Under the pieces are notes generated by a model. It saw nothing but the letters and a program-made list of their open reading frames with translations, did not search any database and was not told the DNA's origin. The position numbers and the translations under genes are program-made. Below, one piece after another: positions 50,654-59,769 of a stretch of 64,000 nucleotides of DNA (position 1 is its first letter; every line of letters begins with the position of its first letter). Location of the stretch: positions 1 through 64,000 of the forward strand of contig DHXR01000066.1 of assembly GCA_002413785.1 (NCBI GenBank), written 5' to 3'. Origin of the DNA: Mucilaginibacter sp. UBA5151 (GTDB lineage: Bacteria; Bacteroidota; Bacteroidia; Sphingobacteriales; Sphingobacteriaceae).

Positions 50654-51370
50654 ATGGCAAACACAATATTACATAAAGCCGAAACCCGTGGACATGCAAA
50701 CCATGACTGGCTTAACAGTTATCATACTTTCAGTTTTGCGGGCTATTATAATCCGGAAAGGATGCATTTTGGCGCATTACGCGTATTGAACGACGATACC
50801 GTTGAAGCGGGCATGGGTTTTGGAACCCATCCGCACGATAATATGGAGATCATTTCCATCCCGCTGGAAGGCGACCTGGAACATAAAGACAGTATGAACA
50901 ATGTGGCCGTTATAAAAAATGGCGATATACAGGTAATGAGCGCCGGGACAGGTATTTATCACAGCGAATACAATAAGGACAGGGCGCACCGGGTTAAGTT
51001 TTTACAGATCTGGGTTTACCCTGATAAAAAGAACGTTGAACCCCGGTACGACCAGATCACCTTAAACCTGGAAGACAGACATAATAAATTGCAGCAAATA
51101 CTGTCGCCCAATCCCGGTGATGCGGGCGTTTGGATACATCAGAATGCCTGGTTCCATTTGGGTAAATTCGACAAAGGGGAGAGTGCCGAATACAATTTAA
51201 AGGCAGCAGGAAACGGCGTTTACGTATTCGTACTAAGCGGCGACGTAAAAATAAATGAGCAGGTATTAAACACCCGCGACGGCTACGGGATTTGGGATAC
51301 CGGTAAATTTACCATCACCGCCGAAACCGAGGCGGAATTTTTGCTGATGGAAGTGCCGATGAATCTTTAA
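50654..51370 (+). CDS. Pirin family protein (YhaK/YhhW-like)
   Basis: A 238-aa bicupin protein. The metal-binding pattern of pirins is present: THPHDNMEIISI (the two His and the Glu), then HSEYNKD for the third His. DWLNSYHTFSFAGYYNPERM at the N terminus is typical. YhhW can act as a quercetinase, but roles vary. It is a single gene, convergent with the cyanophycinase gene. Confidence 0.92.
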   Translation: MANTILHKAETRGHANHDWLNSYHTFSFAGYYNPERMHFGALRVLNDDTVEAGMGFGTHPHDNMEIISIPLEGDLEHKDSMNNVAVIKNGDIQVMSAGTGIYHSEYNKDRAHRVKFLQIWVYPDKKNVEPRYDQITLNLEDRHNKLQQILSPNPGDAGVWIHQNAWFHLGKFDKGESAEYNLKAAGNGVYVFVLSGDVKINEQVLNTRDGYGIWDTGKFTITAETEAEFLLMEVPMNL

Positions 51371-51409
51371 GGAGGGGAAAAATAGTTTTGTGAAGTGATA
51401 TTCCTATAC

Positions 51410-51435
51410 GCAGGGTTCTGTACCGCAGAACCTGC
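51410..51435. terminator. Hairpin between convergent pirin and cyanophycinase genes
   Basis: GCAGGGTTCTG and CAGAACCTGC pair (one bulged G) around TACCG. No long T-run, so terminator function is tentative. Confidence 0.35.
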
Positions 51436-51454
51436 TGATACATGACACCACTAA

Positions 51455-52372
51455 CTACAATACATCGTTACCGGGCGTGTTAATAAACGCGCCTTCTTCT
51501 GCTTTAACGGATTTTTTGATGTTTAGCTGGTTTTGCGTTAAATCATATTTATCAAAAATCGACATTACGCTCACTCTCATATTTTTAATAGAAACCGGCG
51601 CACCCATTTCCACGTCATAGATATTGGTTTCGGCCATCTTCCGCCCGTTAACCAAAATAGTTAAGCCCGAACCTATCGCCTCCATCAATGTCCCGTCGGT
51701 GATCAGCAAGCCGGCATCTTCGCCCAGGCCTATACCCAGCATGCCGGGGTTACTCGCCACAGCATAAAGCAGGCGGCCTATGCGGCCGCGCTGTACAAAA
51801 TGGGTGTCAATTATAACCGAATCAATAAAACCGAGGCCGGCGGTCATCTGCACTTCACCTTTAATCAGCGCCTTATGGCTTTGCCCGCGATAGATCATAT
51901 TGGTTGATGCAGCCGCAGCACCGGCAGAAGTGCCTGCAATTACAAAATTTTCGTTTTGGTAACGGGTTTTCAGGATATTCAAAAACTCTGTCCCGCCAAA
52001 AATTGAACTTAAACGCAATTGATCGCCGCCACTGAACATAACCACATCTGCTTTGCGGATACGTTCAATATAGGCTTCATTTATGGCATCCTCGCGGTTA
52101 CGGATATCCAGTACCCCTACATTGGTAACATTCAGTTGCTGAAAGGATTCGATATATTCTATCCCAACCAGCTCCGGTATTTGCGATGCGGTAGTGATCA
52201 CCTCTACAACTGAACCAATATTTTGGGCCGATTCCGTGATGATGCGTTTGAGTATGCCCTGTTCGAAAAATTTAAGGTAATTGGGCTTAATAATATCCTC
52301 CTGGGTTCCCAGGTTTGTGCCCATATCAACCGCGCCGCCTATAATTACAAGTTTACCTTTGGGGATAATCAT
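51455..52372 (-). CDS. cphB: Cyanophycinase
   Basis: A 305-aa serine exopeptidase of the S51 family that releases beta-Asp-Arg dipeptides from the storage polymer cyanophycin. GGAVD near 12-16, GGDQLRLSSIFGGT (115-128) and the nucleophile Ser in AGTSAGAAA (S149) are the family hallmarks. No signal peptide, so it is intracellular. The cyanophycin synthetase gene lies 3.4 kb downstream on the other strand, with a GH2 gene between; this supports a storage locus. The isoaspartyl dipeptidase gene is not in the window. Confidence 0.93.
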   Translation of the reverse strand: MIIPKGKLVIIGGAVDMGTNLGTQEDIIKPNYLKFFEQGILKRIITESAQNIGSVVEVITTASQIPELVGIEYIESFQQLNVTNVGVLDIRNREDAINEAYIERIRKADVVMFSGGDQLRLSSIFGGTEFLNILKTRYQNENFVIAGTSAGAAAASTNMIYRGQSHKALIKGEVQMTAGLGFIDSVIIDTHFVQRGRIGRLLYAVASNPGMLGIGLGEDAGLLITDGTLMEAIGSGLTILVNGRKMAETNIYDVEMGAPVSIKNMRVSVMSIFDKYDLTQNQLNIKKSVKAEEGAFINTPGNDVL

Positions 52373-52390
52373 TTTTTGTCAATTTAGTCA

Positions 52391-52490
52391 ATTAGTGAGA
52401 GGTGAGATGGTGAGTGGTGAATGGTGGGTAGCAAGTTTAAAAACAATCACTATTGACCACTCACCTCTCACCACTCACCATCTCACTATA
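52391..52490. repeat. GTGAGTGGTGA-word inverted repeat
   Basis: Left side TAGTGAGAGGTGAGATGGTG-type words, right side ACCACTCACCTCTCACCACTC-type words (in pieces), pairing over most of their length. It lies between the cyanophycinase start and the GH2 stop, about 110 nt after the GH2 stop. Confidence 0.75.
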
Positions 52491-52601
52491 CAAATTAAAA
52501 TAAAAACCAGCACAAAGGCAGGGTTTTACAAACAATAATGGCGTTTTTGTGCAAAATTAGCCAACTGTTAATATCTCATTTTAGGTTAAAGCAGATTCAA
52601 A

Positions 52602-55466
52602 TCATTGATATAATGATAATATTCTTTTAACATCCACTTCATTTGCCGGAGAAAAATCATCGGAATTCATATAATCCGTCAAACTGTATAACAATTGTCG
52701 GGCTTCCGGCCTTTTTTCCTGTTTTGTGAGCAGGTCGATACCCGAAACAATCAGCTTGCCATTCCCCACCTTACATTCAAAAATAAGTCCAAGCGGCCGG
52801 GCGGTAAACCAATCATCAATAACCCTTACAATTGGCTGTAAACCCTTTGCCACTGAATCGAGTTTAATGGCATCGGCATGTGTCATAGCATCCCACCATT
52901 GCCAGTTACTGAAACTTTGGGTTGGGAAATTCTTAAATGCAGCATGTTTGAGATCACATAAAATGCCTAAAGTATGTGGCGGCTGCCCGTGTGTCCAGGC
53001 TGTATTCCAGAAAATACTGGAGAAACCAAGGGCAATATCCCCGCCATTTGCGGCTTTGAGCGATCCCTTTTTTAGCGTCAATAATACCTTTCCTCCGCTA
53101 TTAAGTGTTTCTAATGTCTTTTTATCAAGGGTTTGTGTGATGACAATTTCGGGGTTGGCCGCAGGTAAACTTGCCGGGTAAACAAATAGATCCCATGAAT
53201 TTTGATGGCCTTCAACCGCCACCGTTAGCCGGAGTTTCGATGGCTTTATAACGGATGTCAGCGGTTGCCTGATCTCACCCAGTTTTATACCATTGCCAAA
53301 AGGAATATTTGTTTTGGCAAGGGCTCCTTTAAATAAAATTTCCCCGGCATCATTTTTTATGCTCCATAAAGGGGTAACATTGCTTAGTAAGTCACGGCCA
53401 AACTGCGCAATTTCAACCGGGGCATACAACGTTTCATTATTCAAATAAATCATTTTTGGCAACCTAACCAGCGGTACCACCGGACCGCAAAATTCACTGA
53501 ATTCATGGGCGTTGACATAGCCTTTATCCTGCCAAAAGGCATTGAGCACGCCAACCAGTGCAGTGCCCTGGCCCGGGAAATCATTTAAACCCAGCAATTG
53601 AAAACCTCCAAAGCCAGGGGTACGCAAAGCAGCTTCAATATCAGCTTTATAGCATAGGGCCTGCAACTTGCCTGAAGCATATAAGAAATCACCCGCCAAA
53701 TTACCCATGCCATTTTTTTCAAGCTGATCTTTAAATATTTCAAAGTTTTTAGCTTTTAAAACGCCATCGTATTTTGCAATTTCACTAAAGTCGGGGTAAA
53801 CGCACCATTGGCCAATTTCATGGCTAACCGTGGGCTGTTTCCATTTTTTAATAATATCAAACCAATCATAGTCGCTCCGGGGCGGCTGGCTGTTAATTAT
53901 ACTTTTTAATCCCGCACCCCACAACTGAATCCTCGGGTCGGCAGTGCTGTTATAATCACTTTCATCAATAATGGGCCAGCCTGCGCCTGTGGTATATAGC
54001 CTCCTGGGGTCTTTTGCCTGCCAGTATTTAACAAAATCCCTAAGATATTTAACCTGCTTATCCCCGGCAGGCTCGTTGCCATATGCCATCATACAAAAAG
54101 AGGGGTGGTTGCCGTATGCTTTTACCATACGGCGGCTTTCATCATAAATGTACTGGTCCAGCGGTTTTCCATCACCTATTGCCGTCCCTTGATTGGCCCA
54201 GGAGGAACATTCAATATGCAGGTAAAAACCTAAGCGATCCGCGGCTTCAAAAGCGGCATCAGGCGGGCACCATGAATGAAAACGAAGGTGGTTCAAACCA
54301 TAGGCCCTGCAAATTTTTAATTCGTGCATCCATGACGCCAGGTCAGTAGGCGGATAACCCGTCTTTGGGAATACGGCGCATTCAAGGGTTCCCCTCAGCA
54401 TGGTCAGTTGCCCGTTTATGGTAAATTGTGTGCCACGGGCGGCAAATTCCCGCATACCAAAAACCACTGATTTTTTATCAGGCGCTGATCCGTTTGTGGA
54501 AACAGCTACCAGCATTTTATAAATATCAGGATGAAATTCGTTCCATAATTTGGGGTTTCTGCCCATCGGGTAAGTGATTTCGATTAACCTGGTTTTACCT
54601 ACTTGCTGATCATGGATATTCGCCTTTAGTTTTTCCGCCTCCGGGTTTTCGGACACAGCCAGCAGGGAAATATGGGCATCAACCGTTTTACCCGTAATAT
54701 TATTGATCTGAATCCGGGCGATAACCTGCCGCTTTTTTATATCCGGATATAATTGTATATCATCTATATAAACCGGCGGCCTTGCAGCTAAATAGATTTG
54801 GCCGATCATGCCGTTCCAGTTACCCTGCGTATGGTCGGTAACGCTGTGCGAATTCTGGCCCATATCAATATCCTTTATCCGGTTATCCACCCTGATGCTT
54901 ATTTGATGAGATCCGGCCTTCAATACAGAAGAAAGGTCAAAAATATGGACGGTGCCGAGGCTGTTTTCCATACCCACCTGTTTATCATCAACCCATACCG
55001 TTGTTTCCCAATGACTACGTTCAATATAAAGTTCGATGAATTTACTATGCCAGGAAACAGGGATGTTTATTGTCTTTTGATACCAGGCGGCGCCTTTATA
55101 ATATTTAACCGGCTGTAGCCAGAAAGGCACTTTGATATTGCCCGGTTTACGGTATTGTGCATATAGCGGGCTTTGGAACCAGATTGAATCTTCGATGGAA
55201 CCAGTCCATGGCGTATGTATGGTGATCTCGTCGCCTATGCCGTTTGTGGTTAGTGAGCCGGGCAGTACTATTTTACCGGCGAATTTATGCTTGTACCATT
55301 GCTGGCCGATACCCTTATCAAGCGAATCAAGCTGAAATGTCCAATTACCTGAAAGGTCAATTTTTTGATGTTCTGGCTTTTTGTTTTTTGGGGACTGTGC
55401 GCCGGCATCGTTTTGCGCCAAAATCTGCAAAAAAACAAATAACAAAAGTGGAATAATTCTTTTCAT
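52602..55466 (-). CDS. Secreted GH2 family glycosidase
   Basis: A 954-aa enzyme with a signal peptide ending DAGAQ (residue 24). The GH2 sugar-binding, immunoglobulin-like and TIM-barrel domains occur in order. NEP at 464-466 holds the acid/base Glu (E465), and HEIGQWCVYP at 549-558 holds the nucleophile (E550). The HEIGQW form is common in Bacteroidota GH2 proteins whose substrate is beta-galactoside- or glucuronide-like. The C-terminal ~300 residues form an additional domain. The substrate cannot be determined here. Confidence 0.88.
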   Translation of the reverse strand: MKRIIPLLLFVFLQILAQNDAGAQSPKNKKPEHQKIDLSGNWTFQLDSLDKGIGQQWYKHKFAGKIVLPGSLTTNGIGDEITIHTPWTGSIEDSIWFQSPLYAQYRKPGNIKVPFWLQPVKYYKGAAWYQKTINIPVSWHSKFIELYIERSHWETTVWVDDKQVGMENSLGTVHIFDLSSVLKAGSHQISIRVDNRIKDIDMGQNSHSVTDHTQGNWNGMIGQIYLAARPPVYIDDIQLYPDIKKRQVIARIQINNITGKTVDAHISLLAVSENPEAEKLKANIHDQQVGKTRLIEITYPMGRNPKLWNEFHPDIYKMLVAVSTNGSAPDKKSVVFGMREFAARGTQFTINGQLTMLRGTLECAVFPKTGYPPTDLASWMHELKICRAYGLNHLRFHSWCPPDAAFEAADRLGFYLHIECSSWANQGTAIGDGKPLDQYIYDESRRMVKAYGNHPSFCMMAYGNEPAGDKQVKYLRDFVKYWQAKDPRRLYTTGAGWPIIDESDYNSTADPRIQLWGAGLKSIINSQPPRSDYDWFDIIKKWKQPTVSHEIGQWCVYPDFSEIAKYDGVLKAKNFEIFKDQLEKNGMGNLAGDFLYASGKLQALCYKADIEAALRTPGFGGFQLLGLNDFPGQGTALVGVLNAFWQDKGYVNAHEFSEFCGPVVPLVRLPKMIYLNNETLYAPVEIAQFGRDLLSNVTPLWSIKNDAGEILFKGALAKTNIPFGNGIKLGEIRQPLTSVIKPSKLRLTVAVEGHQNSWDLFVYPASLPAANPEIVITQTLDKKTLETLNSGGKVLLTLKKGSLKAANGGDIALGFSSIFWNTAWTHGQPPHTLGILCDLKHAAFKNFPTQSFSNWQWWDAMTHADAIKLDSVAKGLQPIVRVIDDWFTARPLGLIFECKVGNGKLIVSGIDLLTKQEKRPEARQLLYSLTDYMNSDDFSPANEVDVKRILSLYQ

Positions 55467-55721
55467 TTTATGGCCGCTTGTATTGCCCGGCTAAATTGCC
55501 TGTGCTATTTTACAATAAATTATCAATAATAAACACAAGGCATCTCAAATAAAACCATCGGGGCACCATTTTAGGAACCTTACGCGCTTTTGAAATCGAT
55601 GATAACATGACCGGGAAATAAAAAGCACCTGGCAGCCTGTTTTTAAGAATAAAAAGCTTTTTTATCCGAAAAAATTTATTAGCTTGTTATTTGTTTAGTT
55701 TAGAAGAAAATTACCCCCAAA

Positions 55722-55729
55722 TAAATTTG
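55722..55729 (+). promoter_or_regulatory. -7 box (TAAATTTG) for cyanophycin synthetase
   Basis: TAAATTTG matches TAnnTTTG and is followed by CAG. The ATG is only ten bases downstream, which predicts a leaderless or near-leaderless mRNA. Confidence 0.5.
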
Positions 55730-55739
55730 CAGAGCGTTT

Positions 55740-58367
55740 ATGAAAATTGAAAATATACAAGTATTGCGTGGCCCAAACATCTGGAGTGTGAGCCGTAAAA
55801 AATTAATACAAATGCGCATTAACCTGGAGGACATGGAGCAGCGGCCAACCAACACCATCGAGGGGTTTTATGAGAGGATGGAAAAATTAATCCCAAGCCT
55901 GCACGATCATCGTTGCTCGCCGGGAGTTAAGGGTGGTTTTTTTCATCGAGTGGTTGCGGGTACCTGGATGGGGCATGTGATAGAACATATTGCGCTTGAA
56001 ATACAGTCGCTTGCCGGTATGGATACAGGTTTTGGCCGTACCCGCGAAACGAAAACGCCCGGCGTTTATAACGTGGTGTTTACCTATTTAGAGGAGAAGG
56101 TGGGTGTCTTCGCCGCCGGAGCATCAGTGAGGATCGCTGAAGCTTTAATAAGGGGAGAAGACTACGACCTGGAACACGATATTCAGCAGATGCGCGAAAT
56201 TCGCGAGAATACCCGCCTGGGCCCAAGTACAGGCTCAATTGTAGAAGAAGCGATAGCAAGGGATATTCCCTGGATCAGGCTCAATAACCAGTCGTTGGTA
56301 CAATTGGGCTATGGCAAAAATCAGGTGCGTTTCCGTGCCACCATGACCGAAAAAACCAGCTGCATTGCCGTTGACATCGCCAGCAATAAGGACGAAACCA
56401 AGCGCTTATTGCAGGAACAGGCCATCCCGGTTGCTAAAGGGATAACAATTTCATCCCTCGAAGGGGTGGATGAAGCCATCAGGAGGGTTGGGTTCCCGTT
56501 GGTATTTAAACCGCTGGACGGCAACCATGGACGGGGCATCTCTATTAACATAAGAAACCGGGAAGATGCTGTTTCAGCCTATCAGTTTGCTGCCAATATA
56601 TCCCGCAAGGTTATTGTTGAACGCTTTATAACCGGGTATGATTTCAGGGTATTGGTGATCGACAATAAAATGGTGGCCGCCGCCCTGCGCGACCCTGCGC
56701 ATGTAAAAGGCGATGGCATATCAACCATAAAAGAACTGATTGATAAAGAAAATGAAGACCCGCGCCGTGGTTACGGGCACGAAAATGTATTAACCCTTAT
56801 CGGGATTGACCGCGATACGCTCGACCTGCTGGAAAAGAAGGGATATACTATTGACACTATCCCGGTTAAAGGCGAAAAAGTGTTTGTAAAATCAACCGCC
56901 AACCTGAGTACCGGCGGGACATCCGTTGATGTTACCGACCATGTACACCCGCAAAATGTATTTATATGTGAGCGTATTTCAAAGATCATCGGCCTGGATA
57001 TTTGCGGGATAGATATTATGGCCGAAAATTTAACCGAGCCGCTTACCGAAAATGGCGGAGTAGTGCTGGAGGTGAATGCCGCGCCCGGTTTCAGGATGCA
57101 CATAGCGCCAAGCGAAGGCCTGCCGCGTAACGTGGCGGGGCATGTGATTGATATGCTGTACCCGCCGGGTAAATCGGCCAGGATACCTATTATAGCCGTT
57201 ACAGGCACCAATGGCAAAACCACCACCACCCGCCTGATAGCCCATATCGTAAAAAACAACGGTCACCGGGTAGGTTTCACCACTTCTGATGGTATTTACG
57301 TGCAAAATACCATGATGCTGAAGGGCGATACCACAGGCCCGGTAAGTTCTGAATTTATTTTAAAGGACCCAACGGTTGATTTTGCCGTGCTGGAAACCGC
57401 CCGTGGTGGTATTTTGCGTGCCGGCCTGGGTTTTGGCTTTTGCGATATAGGCGTAGTGACCAATATACAGGAGGATCACCTGGGTTTGGCAGATATACAC
57501 ACCCTGGATGACCTTAAACGGGTAAAAAATGTGGTGGTAGATTCCGTGAAAAAAGACGGCTGGGCTGTTTTGAATGCCGATAACGAATATTGTGTGCAGA
57601 TGGGTAAAAACGCAGCCTGCAGGGTGGCTTATTTTAGTCTGCACGAGAATAACCCTATTGTAAGGTCACATTGTAAAAAAGGCGGGATCGCCTGTATTTA
57701 CGAGAACGGGTTTATAACCATACAAAAAGGCGACTGGAAGATCAGGGTACAAAGGACCACCCTTATCCCTGTTACATTTGGCGGAACGGTGCCCTTTATG
57801 ATAGAGAATGTTTTGGCCGCTACGCTTGCGACATTCCTCTATGATTTTAAAACCGAGGATATAAAGATTTCATTGGAAACCTTTATACCTTCAGCCGCAC
57901 AAACGCCGGGCAGAATGAATATCTTTAATTTTAAAGATTTCCGCTTTATGATCGACTTTGCCCATAACCCGGCCGGTTTCAGGGGGATCAAAGAATTTTT
58001 AAGCCATATTGAATCACCTTTAAAAATAGGCATCATAGCAGGTACAGGCGACAGGCGGGATGAAGACATCCGTGAGTTGGGCAAATTATCGGCAGAGATG
58101 TTTGACTATATTATTTTGCGCCAGGAAAAACACCTGCGCGGCCGTACTGCCGAAAATATAGTAGGGTTACTGATAGAAGGAATAATGTCCGTTAACCCCG
58201 GTCAGCAATTTGAGATCATCCCTAACGAGGTTGACGCTATTAAACATTCCATGAGCCTTGCCCGGCCAGGCGCCTTTATCGTGGCTTTAAGCGATGTAAT
58301 TGACAACGCCATTGAAACCGTACAAAACTACCAGGAACAGGAAAGAAACGGGTTGTTTAATGTGTAG
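55740..58367 (+). CDS. cphA: Cyanophycin synthetase
   Basis: An 875-aa two-step ligase that builds multi-L-arginyl-poly-L-aspartate from Asp, Arg and ATP. It has an N-terminal domain (1-165), an ATP-grasp domain (about 210-480, FKPLDGNHGRGI at 256-267, EVNAAPGFRMH at 444-454), then a MurE-like ligase domain whose P-loop is TGTNGKTTT (488-496) and which contains LETARGGILRAGLGF and the DFAHNPAG region. All three domains look intact. Cyanophycin would serve as nitrogen reserve. A 33-nt palindrome follows. Confidence 0.96.
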   Translation: MKIENIQVLRGPNIWSVSRKKLIQMRINLEDMEQRPTNTIEGFYERMEKLIPSLHDHRCSPGVKGGFFHRVVAGTWMGHVIEHIALEIQSLAGMDTGFGRTRETKTPGVYNVVFTYLEEKVGVFAAGASVRIAEALIRGEDYDLEHDIQQMREIRENTRLGPSTGSIVEEAIARDIPWIRLNNQSLVQLGYGKNQVRFRATMTEKTSCIAVDIASNKDETKRLLQEQAIPVAKGITISSLEGVDEAIRRVGFPLVFKPLDGNHGRGISINIRNREDAVSAYQFAANISRKVIVERFITGYDFRVLVIDNKMVAAALRDPAHVKGDGISTIKELIDKENEDPRRGYGHENVLTLIGIDRDTLDLLEKKGYTIDTIPVKGEKVFVKSTANLSTGGTSVDVTDHVHPQNVFICERISKIIGLDICGIDIMAENLTEPLTENGGVVLEVNAAPGFRMHIAPSEGLPRNVAGHVIDMLYPPGKSARIPIIAVTGTNGKTTTTRLIAHIVKNNGHRVGFTTSDGIYVQNTMMLKGDTTGPVSSEFILKDPTVDFAVLETARGGILRAGLGFGFCDIGVVTNIQEDHLGLADIHTLDDLKRVKNVVVDSVKKDGWAVLNADNEYCVQMGKNAACRVAYFSLHENNPIVRSHCKKGGIACIYENGFITIQKGDWKIRVQRTTLIPVTFGGTVPFMIENVLAATLATFLYDFKTEDIKISLETFIPSAAQTPGRMNIFNFKDFRFMIDFAHNPAGFRGIKEFLSHIESPLKIGIIAGTGDRRDEDIRELGKLSAEMFDYIILRQEKHLRGRTAENIVGLLIEGIMSVNPGQQFEIIPNEVDAIKHSMSLARPGAFIVALSDVIDNAIETVQNYQEQERNGLFNV

Positions 58368-58395
58368 TTGAACCGCAGACTTGCTTCAACTAAAC

Positions 58396-58425
58396 AGACT
58401 TACGAAGTTTTGAAAACTTAGTTTT
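58396..58425. repeat. 33-nt palindrome, degenerate copy 5 (AGACTTACG type)
   Basis: AGACTTACGAAGTTTTGAAAA is kept, but the right arm changes after AAAACTT, so the hairpin is truncated. It starts 29 nt after the cphA stop. Confidence 0.75.
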
Positions 58426-58434
58426 GAATCCGAA

Positions 58435-58467
58435 AGATTTGACAACTTTTCAAAAGTTGTCAAATCT
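58435..58467. repeat. 33-nt perfect palindrome, copy 6 (AGATTTGACAA type)
   Basis: Arms AGATTTGACAACTTTT and its exact complement around C. It follows the degenerate copy, so two sequence types stand side by side between cphA and the small membrane gene. Confidence 0.9.
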
Positions 58468-58481
58468 GCTGCTCAAACAAG

Positions 58482-58652
58482 CTATTGCCCCTGTGTTTTC
58501 CAGTACATATAAATTATGCCGCCAATAACTATAATGGCCAATACAATAAGACCAGTTTTGGCATTACGTTTATCCTGGCGCATCAGCCATATCAGGAATG
58601 CAACCAGCGGCAGTACAAAAACTGCATAAAAGATGAGTGATGGAAGAGACAT
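58482..58652 (-). CDS. 56-aa membrane protein
   Basis: A small ORF, ATG at 58652, encoding two hydrophobic helices: SLPSLIFYAVFVLPLVAFLI and KTGLIVLAIIVIGGIIYMY, with a basic loop (MRQDKRNAKT) between. The end is WKTQGQ. No family is recognised. It lies downstream of tsaD on the same strand, after an inverted word repeat. Confidence 0.65.
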   Translation of the reverse strand: MSLPSLIFYAVFVLPLVAFLIWLMRQDKRNAKTGLIVLAIIVIGGIIYMYWKTQGQ

Positions 58653-58763
58653 GTTAATTATTGAGTTATTGAATTACAGAATTATTGATTTAGTGAATTT
58701 GTAAATTAGTGATTGGGCAACCTATTCTTCTTAATTCAATAAATCACTAATTCAATAATTCAA
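58653..58763. repeat. TTGAATTATT-word inverted repeat after tsaD
   Basis: TTATTGAGTTATTGAATTAC and related words on the left; AATTCAATAAATCACTAATTC and AATAATTCAACC on the right. The sides are complementary over much of their length. The right edge is three bases from the tsaD stop. Confidence 0.75.
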
Positions 58764-58765
58764 CC

Positions 58766-59764
58766 TTAAAAGGGCATCCTCGCCAATGGCGCGACCCCCT
58801 GCCCAACAAAATCGCCTTTTAAATATTTATAATACCCGGCAATGGCAATCATGGCCGCGTTATCGGTACAATACTCCGGTTTCGGGATAAAGCAGCGCCA
58901 GTTATTTTTTTCGCACAATGCCTGTAAGCCCTGGCGTAAACCTGTGTTGGCCGATACCCCGCCTGCCAAAGCTATATCTTTTATACCATAAGCCTGTGCG
59001 GCTTTGTTCAGTTTGTTCAGCAAAATGGTAGCTATCCTGTATTCCACGGATGCACAAATATCGTTTAAATTTTGCTGTACAAAATCGGGGTTGCTGGCTA
59101 CATGGTCCCTGATAAAATAAAGGATGGATGTTTTCAGACCGCTGAAGCTAAAATCCAATCCCGGTATTTGCGGCTCGGGGAACTTAAAAGCGAGGGGATT
59201 ACCCAAACGGGCGTATTTATCAATCAAAGGGCCGCCAGGGTAGGGCAGGCCTAAAATTTTACTGGTTTTATCCATCGCTTCGCCGGCGGCGTCGTCGAGG
59301 GTTTGGCCAATCACTTCCATATCAAAATAGTCTTTTACCAAAACAATTTGGGTGTGACCGCCTGATACCGTTAAACATAAAAACGGAAAGTTTGGTTTAT
59401 TGTCGCCGATAAAATGTGCCAGCACGTGCGCCTGCATGTGGTTAATATCAATAAGCGGGATGTTTTTTGCAAGCGCAAAGGCTTTGGCAAATGATACGCC
59501 GACCAGCAGCGAACCTAAAAGTCCGGGGCCGCGCGTAAAAGCTACCGCATCAATATCATTTTTGCTTACTTTTGCGTTTAATAATGCTTGTTGTACAGCA
59601 GGAACGATATTTTGCTGATGAACCCTTGAGGCAAGCTCAGGGACAACGCCTCCGTAAGCTTCGTGTATGGCTTGATTGGCAATAACATTGCTCAAAATTA
59701 CGCCATCCACACAAACAGCTGCTGAGGTATCATCGCACGAAGATTCGATTCCAAGTATGTTCAC
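58766..59764 (-). CDS. tsaD: tRNA N6-adenosine threonylcarbamoyltransferase
   Basis: A 332-aa essential enzyme that transfers the threonylcarbamoyl group to A37 of ANN-decoding tRNAs, together with TsaB and TsaE. The ASKHA fold begins GIESSCDDT (5-13). The metal-binding His pair is in HMQAHVLAHF (109-118), and SGGHTQ is at 134-139. GGVSANTGLR and CTDNAAMIA lie near the C terminus. The start is GTG at 59764; no in-frame ATG exists upstream before a stop. Confidence 0.96.
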   Translation of the reverse strand: MNILGIESSCDDTSAAVCVDGVILSNVIANQAIHEAYGGVVPELASRVHQQNIVPAVQQALLNAKVSKNDIDAVAFTRGPGLLGSLLVGVSFAKAFALAKNIPLIDINHMQAHVLAHFIGDNKPNFPFLCLTVSGGHTQIVLVKDYFDMEVIGQTLDDAAGEAMDKTSKILGLPYPGGPLIDKYARLGNPLAFKFPEPQIPGLDFSFSGLKTSILYFIRDHVASNPDFVQQNLNDICASVEYRIATILLNKLNKAAQAYGIKDIALAGGVSANTGLRQGLQALCEKNNWRCFIPKPEYCTDNAAMIAIAGYYKYLKGDFVGQGVAPLARMPF

Positions 59765-59769
59765 AATTA

